DNA of 64,000 nucleotides, taken from NCBI RefSeq assembly GCF_949628215.1, contig NC_134279.1, positions 60,495,766 to 60,559,765 on the forward strand, given 5' to 3'. Origin of the DNA: Phalacrocorax aristotelis. Its lineage: Eukaryota > Chordata > Aves > Suliformes > Phalacrocoracidae. Below are positions 24,959-34,832 of the stretch, in pieces (position 1 is the first letter of the stretch; each line of letters opens with the position of its first letter). The position numbers and the translations under genes were made by a program. The notes below the pieces were generated by a model. It saw nothing but the letters and a program-made list of their open reading frames with translations. It searched no databases and was not told the DNA's origin.

Positions 24959-25069
24959 ATTTTAATGATGCAATTACACTGATAAAAGAACCTTGAGTGA
25001 CCAGTCCTTGATGACCACACCAATTGATTTGGACAAGATATCTGCAGATGGATTTAAGAATACCTTCAG
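24959..25069 (+). other. Candidate exon with start codon
   Basis: A 111-nt exon-like segment. Upstream is a pyrimidine-rich acceptor ending ttatcctatattcag (AG at 24957-24958), with a branch-point-like ctaag/gctaaaa about 25-30 nt further up. Downstream is the donor CAG/GTAAGG (GT at 25070-25071). In-frame stops near 24963-24968 are followed by an ATG at 25011 that opens MTTPIDLDKISADGFKNTF and runs into the donor without a stop. That pattern fits a 5'-UTR exon that also holds the first codons of a protein. The start context is weak (T at -3). I do not recognise the peptide. It could be a chance pairing, or a non-coding exon of a long RNA. No further exons could be linked to it. Confidence 0.35.
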
Positions 25070-27649
25070 GTAAGGTTTTTCTGATTTAACTGCATCTGTT
25101 TAGAAGTTGACTTTTTGTTAAACACGTTTCAGGTTTTACAATCTCGACACCTCTGAGCTGTCTTTATGAGTTATATACTCAATTGCCATTCCTGCCTTTC
25201 AAAATCCAGAAGTAAGCCATATGACAGCTGTATTCTTTTGAACTGATATTCAAAAGGTTATTTTTCTTCTGGTCTCTTAACAACTAAATTTATTGGATGT
25301 AAGTTCTGAAAGAAAGAAACGTAAGTCACCTATCTTTCCCTCTAATTCCTATTCCCTCTCTAAAAACATGCACAATTCCTATTAAATTAATCTGTTAGTA
25401 GACCTTGTTGACAGTAAGTGGACTTTCTCTATGCCTTATTTGTTACTGTAGTTTCCCATCACTAAGTAGCTTTCATTGGACTTATTATGAATGTAGGTAG
25501 TAATGCAGTATTTCCTTTTACAGTCATTGTTATTGCTATTAGTTTTAGAAAGAAGAACACGCTGTCATATGTACCAGATCTTTCTGATAACCAGGGTTAG
25601 TCTTCCCAGTACTTAGAGAATGCTGTGACTCAAGTATTCCAATGATGAAGTAATCTTTTATTTGATGGTATCTAGTATTCAAACTTAGGAAAAACACATT
25701 TTTCAATCCTACAGTTTCAATATCCAGTGAGTCCCAGCAGAAAAAAAAAGTATGCTGCTTTAATGCTTATAAAGGCAAATTCAATTTTTTTTAGTTTGTG
25801 TTTCTCATTAGAAAAACTAAAGTTAAACTACAGAGTTGAAAGTGCCCAGGAATCAAAAATTAAGTCATTGGTTTCTTAAAGACTGCTCAATAAATGTTCC
25901 ATCCATTTATATTTGGCTACATTTTCAAGGATTTTTTTGAAGGCCGGGGATTGAAAGCAACTAAGTATTATGGACAAAAACTTCAAAAATTCTCTGACTT
26001 TCACTTCAATAGCTTTCTTATTTCCATGCTTGTTTTTCCTTAAATTTCTATAGCAAGTATATTATTTAAAGAAATTTGCTACTACAGATACAAATACTGA
26101 ATAACAAACTTTAGGTGTTAATGCACTCAGCTGTAAGTATTTTCATAATGTGATAGTATCTTTCATGCTTGAAAATCCTAATGGAGGAAACAGTAGGAGA
26201 ACTTTTTGCAATATGTATGTTTTTTAGTTTTTCACATCTACATAAACTAGAAAATATAGTGAAGTCCATCCTGGAACAGGATATACACTAATTCTTAGAA
26301 GAAAGCTGGTGCTAAAATGTTTTTATGTGTCTATGTCACACATGCTATTTAAAAAATCGTATTAGAAATCTAACTCAATGTTTTGGGAAGGGCTTAAATA
26401 ACAGACAGCCCTCAAATTCTACTGACCGGGGTGATTTTAACCTGGTGATAATTATTACATAAAAAAACAGAATTAGTTTTTACATCAGGAAAAAGATATA
26501 TGTGTATATATGTTTCTTTATAACACTAAGGACTGTGTAGTTACACCACTGGAAAGATTCTTAACCTGTTATATTAAGCCCCCCAAAATATAATCCTTTT
26601 CTCTTTCTTTACAGGAAAAAGGCAGTTGTAGAACTCAGTATTAGAAAATATCACAATGGAAACATATATAGTCACTAGTCAATTATTGCCTGATAGGCAG
26701 TTAATTTTTAGAATGACATCTCTTTGAAAAGATGCCCTAAGAGAGGCAGAGGAGTGTGATATTCAATCATAAAAGCAGCAACACAATTTGCATTTGCAAC
26801 TCATCTCAAAGCTCTGCATATGCTGCTAGGAGCTGCCCCAGGTGGTTTGGTAAGTCTTACGAGGCCGTAAAAAGGTAGATGGAAAGCATTCTGTGAGACT
26901 GAGCACAAAAGTGGCAAAGAAGGATAGCAAAGACATTGAATGTGTGAAACACTGAGTAGAAAAACATGCCTGTTCTGTATTTTTTTACTGTTGTCTGAGT
27001 AAGTGACATTTAGGCATTGTCAGGGGCAGGATACTGCTGATATATGTGATCTTTGGCCTAGGCCATTATTGCTGTCATTACAGTCTTAGATTCTTATGGC
27101 ATTTCCAACACAAATATTTTTTACATTGCTAGTGCTTAAGGTTTTATTCCCACTGCAACAAACTCCAACTCTCACAGTGCAATCCATACAAACTCAAAAT
27201 CCTCTCCATTTATTATCCCGTAAATCCCCAGTGATTTTGGAGAGGAAAAGTAATGCATACACATTTGATAATCTACTATGTCTTTCTTAAATCCTTTAAT
27301 ACAAACCTTCATTAAAATACTAAATTAAGATACTAAATATAGCAAAGTTAAAAAGAGTTTAAAAAGATGAAAAAAAGAAGGATAGAAAAGTCATTTTGTA
27401 TAAGGCACATTATGGTCCTGATCCTTCTTTTCATTTTACTCAATGCTAGTATTCTACAGACTTCAACAGTCGCAGGATCAAACCTCTCATGAGCAGTGGC
27501 ATTTTGATGTATTACACCAATACATCACCCTATGCAGCTCCTTGATGATGTATTGCACTAGTGCTTTATCAAAGTGTCATAGCTCTGATGAAGGCATAGC
27601 ACCTTCTGGCAAAGCCCTCTAATGAAAACTATTATGTTGTAGAAGAGAT
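25070..27649. other. Unique AT-rich stretch, no gene seen
   Basis: About 2.6 kb of AT-rich DNA following the candidate exon. A strong acceptor-like site (ttttctctttctttacag, AG at 26612-26613) has a possible donor at about 26848 (TTTG/GTAAGT). The segment between is full of stops, so it could only be a non-coding exon. I see no recognisable repeat. Confidence 0.45.
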
Positions 27650-27687
27650 TATGTTATGTTATGTTATGTTATGTTATGTTATGTTAT
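27650..27687. repeat. (ATGTT)n microsatellite
   Basis: About seven copies of the pentamer ATGTT, ending just before the LTR at 27698. A related pentamer array (TATGC)n lies beyond the LTR and CR1 stub at 28361. Confidence 0.9.
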
Positions 27688-27697
27688 ATGTTACATG

Positions 27698-27828
27698 TGT
27701 TGTAGTTTAACCCTAGCAAGCAACTAGGCACCACACAGCTGCTCGCTCGCTCCCCCCACCCCAGTGGATCGGGGGAGAGAATAGGAAGAGCAAAAGTAAA
27801 AAAACTCATAGGTTGAGATAAAACCAGT

Positions 27829-27867
<39 letters not shown>

Positions 27868-28303
27868 GCAGTAGTAGTAATGAAAAGGAAAACAATGAGG
27901 AGGGGAGAGAGAGACAGAGAAGCAAAACCCAGGGGGGAAAAAAGGGTGATGCAACTGCACTGCACACCACCCACCAAACAATGCCCCACTAGTCCCTGAG
28001 CAGCAATTGCTGTCCCCCCAGCCAACTGCCCCCACTTAATATACAGTGTGACATCATATGGTATGGAATATCTCTTTGGCCAGTTTGGGTCAGCTGTCTT
28101 GGCTGTGCCCCCTCCCCTCCCAGCTTGTTGTGTACCCGGCAGAGCATGGGAATCTGGAAAAGTCCTTGACTAGTGTAAGCACTGCTTAGCAACAGCTAAA
28201 ATATCAGTGTGTTCTCAACATTATTCTCATACTAAATTCAAAACACAGCACTATACCAGCTACGGTGAAGAAAATTAACTCTATCCCAGCTGAAACCAGG
28301 ACA
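27698..28303 (-). mobile_element. Solo LTR, ERVL-like, (ATT)n subtype
   Basis: About 606-bp LTR on the minus strand, from TGTTGTAGTTTAACCC to ACCAGGACA. It is the same family as 7888-8460, but a distinct subtype: after the polyadenylation region it carries an AAT/ATT trinucleotide run (27831-27867), as does the copy at 61372-61976, and it shares a purine-rich block (about 27880-27950) absent from the other subtype. A TATA-like TATATT lies at about 28040-28045 on the minus strand. No clear target duplication is seen, probably because it landed in or beside a pentanucleotide array. There is no internal retroviral sequence. Confidence 0.9.
27831..27867. repeat. (AAT)n microsatellite inside LTR
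   Basis: About twelve AAT units within the LTR at 27698-28303, placed next to the polyadenylation signal. The sister LTR at 61372-61976 has a more degenerate version in the same place. Confidence 0.9.
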
Positions 28304-28308
28304 CGTTA

Positions 28309-28358
28309 TCACAGAATCACAGGTCAGAAGGGACCTCAGGAATCATCTAGTCCAACCT
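28309..28358 (-). mobile_element. CR1 3'-end stub (50 bp)
   Basis: The last 50 bp or so of a CR1 3' UTR on the minus strand: tail-like tcacagaatcacagg followed by agaagggacctcagga and ending tccaacct. Only 5 bp separate it from the LTR to its left. It has the same extent as the stub at 33280-33331. Confidence 0.8.
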
Positions 28359-28360
28359 GT

Positions 28361-28392
28361 TATGCTATGCTATGCTATGCTGTGCTATGTTT
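28361..28392. repeat. (TATGC)n microsatellite
   Basis: Five or six imperfect copies of TATGC directly following the CR1 stub. The motif differs by one base from the ATGTT array at 27650-27687. Confidence 0.85.
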
Positions 28393-31300
28393 TATGCTGT
28401 TATACTAAGGAAAAATATCAGAAAAAGAGAGATTAGGTTCAAGGATTGAGTGGCAGAGGTGGATACAGCCAGTGATCAGGCAGGCAAAATTCACACAATT
28501 GTATTCCCATAGGACTTTGAGCTGCTAAAGTAATGCTATTTGAAACTTTTGTTTTATACTTTTTCAGTCTCTTGATTTTTTGTCTTGATAAAAAAACCCT
28601 AAAATGTGAAAAGCAGTGATGAATATTTTGCCTCAAAAATGGTGTCTAAGTTAAAGAAAATCTTTACATTTGGGTCAACCCCTTTTCCCAAATCATCATG
28701 TGGCAATTCTTTCTGAAAAGGTTAGTTGGTAATATATCACACTTTTGGAAATTCAAGATAGAAACTTGCCACCGTATGCAGAACTGTCTTTTACAAGGAC
28801 AGAGCAGATTATAACCTGTTGTCTTTAAGACACTTGTTGACTGGGAAGACAGAAGGGTGAAACTGGCTGCACAAAATAGTTTGATGACATTATTAAACCC
28901 TCACCTCCTTTCTGAACATAGTAAAACTTTTCTCAATTTTTCTTATTCATACTGTATATAACAATCTCAAAAAAAAAAAAGAGAAAAAAAGATCACATTA
29001 AGATCAATAGCAAAGAGAGCAAAATCATTCAGCATAGCTCTAAGTGAATTTCCATTGCAATGGAGGTGTCAAATAAATATCTATATAAACACATAATATA
29101 AAAAAAGCACAATCAGCTACAACGCAAATGGAATATTTGTTGAGAGATGCATTATAAAGGTCTAACACTGCTCCTATTAATACGATTCGGAATACAAAAG
29201 AAGGAAGGATGAATAATAATAAAAAACAGCATTTTCAAAGTTTCAGTCTTTCTGGAAGGTTATGAAAAGCCTGGTTCTGCCATCCTTATGCATCCTGATT
29301 TCTGCTTTATTTGAGCAGTACAAATCTATTAGTCCTGGGTTTTTTTACAGTTATTTGAAAATAATGCTACTAATGCCATAATTCAGAAAGGATATAGTCA
29401 AGACTAAAGATAATTGAAAACTAGGTAATACTTTGCCTCAGTTTAGATTAGGTGTTTACAAGGTCTGTTTCTGTGAGCATCAGAAAAGTCGCCTTTTGGG
29501 ATAAAGATGGATTTTTGCTGCTCCTTTTCAGGATACCTCAATTATACTGCTTTACATAATATGAATGTGATTGATTCTCTGTATTCTAGCTGCTTTCCCT
29601 CAGGTGGAATATTTTATAAAGGTAGTAAGATATAAACTGGATAAACTGTTGCTGGATAAGCCTTGATGAAATCTTTTCTAAGGTTGCAGCTTATTGAGCT
29701 GCACCCCAGGATCTTGTCCATCTTTCATCAATGCCAGGGGTCATACAAGCAAAAAAATGCTTGATTTACTATCTGTATATTTCTATTTATTTATAAAGAG
29801 TTTCCTTTAGATTTTCTTGAAAAAAGTTTATGTATTCCATGAAAAAATGCTTTGCTTCTCCCAGAAATGCTACTAGGAGGTTTGGATTTGTTTAAATATT
29901 TACACATTATTTTAAAAAAATATTTCTAACATAAGCCCTCTAAAATCAAATAAGTAGCATTTACTTATTATGTGTAGGCTGCAGTTAGCCTACCTTTTCT
30001 GCGTTTGTGGGATTTTGTTAAGAAGTACTATTTTAATGACATCTGTCAGAGTATGCTTTGGGTATTATCCTAATTTGTGTTTATTGAGGGACAATGGATT
30101 TACACTAATTTTGCCAGATTTCATAGAACTAATTAATTACCTTTCTTTTTCCATATTTATTGTCTTATCTTCTAGCACTTACTGCTAAAGAAGCTCTTGT
30201 TACTAGCAAGTGAGGTGAAAAGCCAAGAATGAGACTTGTAACAGTATTTAACATACAAATACGGGGGAACACAGTGATGCTGCAGAAGATCATTGTGATT
30301 GTTACTCTACATTCTACAGACATTAATGAAAATATGAAGTGTTGAACATCCCCAACTCTGTTTGAAACAGTAGAACTTTAGAGAATTAATAGTTACATTA
30401 CAATGAAATGCAAATAGTAATATGGCCTGCCAAAATAGCAAATTTGGCATTTGTGGGTGAACACATCCCACAGTTCCCATGTATGTTTCGTTAGCTCTAT
30501 GCTACATTTATAAATAGCAGAAAATGGTGGGGAAAAAAAAAATTAGCATTTATCATGGGCTCAATCAAGTTCAAATATTTGCTGCCACAGTGCACTGTAA
30601 TTTCTTACTTATGGAAAATCAATTCTCTCTCCTACTAAAAAGTATCCAGTAAATACCACTATGGTCCAGCAACTGTAGAATTTATTAATTGTTACTTGAC
30701 GTTAGTAGCAAACAATACTGCAAAACACTGATCTGTTTTATAGGTATAGTTAGCTTTTTCTCCCTTTGCCATATATCCATTACATTAATTTATGTTAGTC
30801 ATTATTTGTTAGCAAGGGTTCAGTAACAGCCTGAAGGACCTTCCTGTATTAGCATAGCTACAGTAGCTAGTTTACTCAGTATTGTACAATAATGGGTTAG
30901 GTTTTAGTGTATGTAAACTGTATTGTATGGGATAATAAAAACTGATCTCAATTTTTAAATTGCTTTATTTTAGTACTGGATAACAGGAAATGCGAGTCAA
31001 CTGTTTTTCTTGTTCTTTACCCAAACTTCTTTTTTCCTCTTTCTCTGTCATTTTCTGGCTGGTAAGAAGCTTCCTACTTCTACATAATATTATATATTCT
31101 GGCGTACCATGGGCCTTTCATTGCCACCACACAGAAATTAAGATCACATCTTACCCATTTTACACTTCTTCCTCTTCTTGCCTTGATTATAAACCTGAGG
31201 AGAAAATAACAGAAGTCATAATGCCTTTCCTCTGATAAATGTCTTTCAACTTACTATGTATTTTGCAGTTTAAATGTCACTTTTACAGGAAATGTTTTAT

Positions 31301-33279
31301 CTTGGTGGAAAATAATTTAAATTTAAAAATATAATAAAATAAAAATTGTATTGAACTTAGATAATGATATGGAAACAACCATTTATCTCTCAAAACCTAT
31401 GGGTTAGATACGGCAAGTTTGTTTTCATGTTTTTGCAAAGATTGTATTGGGTCGGGCTGTTGAGACATAATTATAAATCAAATTTTAAAAAATTGTTTTG
31501 ACACTGAAACCAACATAACTGTGTAAATGGGATTCTGCAATAACTGTATATTCTTCATTTCATGGGCTTAAATTCTTACTTGGATGAGGAAGCCCATGTC
31601 CAGGCTGTGACATGGCTGGAGACAGGCAGAGCAATGGGCACAGCATAGGCAAGGGCTGGGATCCCTCAGCAGGGCTGAGGGGCAGCCCAGGATAAGGCTG
31701 GTCATGGCCATTGAGGCATTGGTAAACTCAGCCCTGACATCTTCCAAGTGTGATCCATAAGAAGCAATGCTTTCAAAGTTTGCTTTTATGACAATGTGCT
31801 GATAATGTTCAGTCATCTGCAAAGAGACACCCCATTGCTTTCAGCTCTCCAAGGGTGAGAACTGATTTACACAGATGTTCTTGCTAAACACAAAATTACT
31901 TCCTGTAAATATTTTCTCTACATGTGTAAGCTGTAATGGATTGACAGTGACCTCCCCTTCCCCACTGAGCTGGTAGGTATTTGCATATTTTCACTTAGCC
32001 TACTTTTCACTTGAAAAAAATAGTTGACAGAGAGAGCCAGTATTTTGCGTTGTCTCTGTCAGAGTGTGAAATGCGACAGTTGTCTAATATCCCCGTAGGA
32101 AAAGAGCAAATAGGTGTTTTTGATATATAAAATCACCTAATTGCTTGGGTTTTGTGTACCCAAGCTAACAGACAACAGTGGCTATAGATATCTGTGTTTG
32201 TGTGTGCACATAGATATCCTTTATAATTAGGATCATGTAAGGTTAATATCAGAATAACAGTCACCACTGCAAGTTATTCTGAAATGTCTTTTTATTTATT
32301 GTAGATTCAGAGACTATAAAACCATAAGCATTCTTATTAATAAACTGAATAATGCAGATGATAGTGCTTACCTGAATTAATTTCTGTGTGAATTAGAACT
32401 GGATCTTTTGGAATGGCCCACAATCTGTATTCTCATTTCACCACTTAGGGTAACTTTTCAATTCACTAGAAGTTGCTATGGCTAACAAAGCTATTAATAT
32501 CAAAAGATTTTCTTTTTAGTGTTTGAAACCCTGTTTTCTTTCCATTACTTTTATATTGTGCTTAATTCTTGCTACTTAATAGGACTGACAAAATTTCAGA
32601 AAGAAATTTATTCTATTTTGCATGTTGTTCTATATAAAATTAAATCATGCAACGCTAATGTTTTACATAAGGTGATACACTTATTTATCAATATATGTTA
32701 TGTAACAGTTAAAACCGTCATTTAAAAACATCAGACATCCTTACTTGGACACAGAATAATTTTGAAATATGTTTGGATACAAACATATTTGGAGGGCATA
32801 CAAATTTCAAATAAATTAGAAAAAAAGTTCTGATATTATTAAAAAAAATAAAAAGATTAGTAGAGATTTGTTCAACCCAGTCCGACACATCCTCTTTTTA
32901 CCTCTAAGTGACTGTCTATATTCAGCTCTTATCACTATTGAATTGCTATAGAGTTATATTTCCAGTTACTCAGAGCCCAGTGTCAACCCAAGTGCTGATA
33001 AGCATGTTTGCAACAGGATATAAAATTATTATTCTTTGAACATTTTAATGATAAATTTGATCTCTGTTTTCTGGAGATTTCTTGAGGTCATCTGTGTATT
33101 GCTTCAGAATCCAGTTGCATCCACTCAGGATGCTGAAGGACACATGTCTCACTACAGGCACAAAGTCTCCATGTCTATCCTCACGGATTCATACCATACT
33201 CAATACTACAAGATAGAATCCATCACTGCTTCTCAAGAAATTAAGATCCTAACAATACCAATGCAAACTGTGGAGGAAA
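28393..33279. other. Long unique AT-rich stretch, no gene seen
   Basis: About 4.9 kb of AT-rich DNA. A moderately GC-rich patch at about 31590-31740 (ggatccctcagcagggctga) stands out; it carries an 84-codon minus frame (31822-31568) with no recognisable domain. No mobile element or RNA gene was recognised. Confidence 0.5.
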
Positions 33280-33335
33280 TCACAGAATCACAGGTTGGAA
33301 GGGACCTCAGGGATCATCTAGTCCAACCTTTCTAG
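33280..33335 (-). mobile_element. CR1 3'-end stub
   Basis: Short CR1 3' UTR remnant on the minus strand, tcacagaatcacaggttgg then aagggacctcagggatca, ending tccaacct. It is nearly identical to the stub at 28309-28358 and truncated at the same base. The 99-codon plus frame at 33036-33335 ends inside it and is not a gene. Confidence 0.85.
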
Positions 33336-33375
33336 GAAGAGAAAAAAAAAACCCACAAATCATGCAGTCAAGTTT

Positions 33376-33477
33376 CCAGCATTTGGGGAAATCTCAGGAG
33401 TCAGCTCACCTGGAGTGCAGGGGATGAGCCTTGCCCTGGGAAAACCACCTGCCTGATCGTGGTGTCTCCCCTGTCAG
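33376..33477 (+). other. Possible exon end with consensus donor
   Basis: A GC-moderate patch that ends in a perfect CAG/GTAAGTAT donor (GT at 33478-33479). Upstream of it one frame is open for about 32 codons (starting IWGNLRSQLTWSAGDE), but no convincing polypyrimidine acceptor lies at its left side: tttccag at about 33372-33380 is weak. It may be an exon of an unknown transcript or a chance donor. A perfect nonamer of this kind is expected about once or so in a window of this size. Confidence 0.2.
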
Positions 33478-33612
33478 GTAAGTATGAGAAAAAGAAAATT
33501 TCTTATTGCATTTCTTGCGTGAAATGCTTTGAATCAGTGTTTAATATCTTTCATAGGCGACTTGATTTATTTATTTATTTCCTTGATTAGAAATTAAGGT
33601 GATCAGTACCAT

Positions 33613-34188
33613 TTTAACGGTTTAGCCCCAGTCAGAAAGCAAGCACCATGCAACCGCTCGCTCACTCCACCCCCGGTTGGACCAGGAAGAGAATCAGAAA
33701 AGCAAAAGTGAGAAAACTCATAGGCTGAGATAAAGACAGTTCAGTGGGTAAAGCAAAAGTCACAGACACAAGCAAAGCAAAACAAGGGATTCATTCACCA
33801 CTTCCCATGGGCAGGCAGGTGTTCAGCCATCACCAGGAAAGCAGGGCTCCATCACCTGTAATGGTTACTTGGGAAGACAAACACTATCACTATGAATGTC
33901 TCCCCCTGTCCTTCTTCCCCCAGCTTTATATGCTGGGCATGATGTCGTGTGGTATGGAATATCCCTTTGGTCAGTTGGGATCAGCTGTCCCAGCCGTGTC
34001 CCCTCCCAGCTTCTTGTGCCATGGCAGAGCATGGAAAGCTGAAAAAGTCCTTGACTGGTGTAAGCACTACTTAGGAACAAGTAAAACATTGCCACATTAT
34101 TGACACTGTTTTTAGCACAAGCTCAAATCGTAACACCATACTAGCTACTATGAAGAAAAATAACTCTATCCCAGTCAAAACCAGGACA
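33613..34188 (-). mobile_element. Solo LTR, ERVL-like
   Basis: About 576-bp LTR on the minus strand, the same subtype as 7888-8460 and colinear with it. The left terminus is decayed (TTTAACGGTTTAGCC for the expected TGTCGTGG...), and the right terminus ACCAGGACA is kept. It carries a TATA-like block at about 33924-33932 and a changed CRE (ATGTCGTG). No target duplication is recognisable. It faces the LTR at 34300-34832 across a gap of about 110 bp, giving an inverted pair. Confidence 0.9.
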
Positions 34189-34299
34189 AATATACACGAA
34201 TTACTTCAGACAGAATCATAGTGAATATTTGTGAAAATATGGCTTGGTATGAAATATATTACTTAGATATTTTAAGTGGCAATACTGTGGTACTGTTTC

Positions 34300-34832
34300 A
34301 AATAAGCTTGTATTGTGCTATGTTTTGGATGTGTGACTAAAACAGTGTTGATAATACAGCAATTGTTTAGCTATTGCTGAAGGGTGCTTGCACAGCGTCA
34401 ATGCTTTCTCTGTTTCTCACGCTGCCCTGCCAGCAATTAGGCTGGGGGTGCACAAGAAGCTGGGAGGGGACACAGCTGGGACAGCTGATCCCAACTGACC
34501 AACGGGATATCCCATACCACATGACAGGGAAGGAGAAAGGGGAGGATATTCAGAGATATGGTGTCTGTCTTCCTAAGCAATCATTACACATGATGGAGCT
34601 CTGCTTTCCTGGAAATAGCTGAATATCTTCCTGCCAATGAGAACCAATGAATTAATTCCATATTTTCCTTTGTTTCTGTGCACAACTTCTGTTTTATCTA
34701 TTAAACTGTCTTTATCTCAGCCCATGAATTTTCTCAATTTGCTCCTCTGATTTTCTCCCCCATCCCACTGTGAGGGGAATGAGTGAGCTGCTGTGTGTGG
34801 CTGAGCTGCAAACTGGGTTTAATCCACAAACA
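34300..34832 (+). mobile_element. Solo LTR, ERVL-like, lacks TATA region
   Basis: Plus-strand LTR of the same family, about 530 bp. Its first ~25 bp are too decayed to place exactly; homology is clear from about 34310 (tgtgctatgttttgg). It has the ATTAAA signal at 34700-34705 and ends ATCCACAAACA at 34832. Compared with 42824-43267 and 55115-55693 it has lost the stretch between ccataccacatgac and gaaggagaaagg, which in the others holds the CRE and TATA box, so its promoter is gone. It also differs in keeping a longer middle segment (cagcgtcaatgctttctctg). Confidence 0.87.

Noticed and set aside
26596-26850. Exon-like interval between a strong acceptor and a GTAAGT donor
   Set aside because: All frames contain several stops and the donor lacks a preceding AG. 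It could only be a non-coding exon, and there is no other support.
27684-28192. Minus-strand frames with Ile- or Tyr-rich runs
   Set aside because: They translate the (AAT)n tract and surrounding LTR sequence and are not genes.
32340-32380. Minus-strand donor CAG/GTAAGC near 32376
   Set aside because: No adequate acceptor pairs with it within a normal exon length.
33613-34832. Reading the LTR pair as the two ends of one provirus
   Set aside because: The two LTRs are in opposite orientation and only about 110 bp apart; a provirus has LTRs in the same direction around several kilobases of coding sequence.
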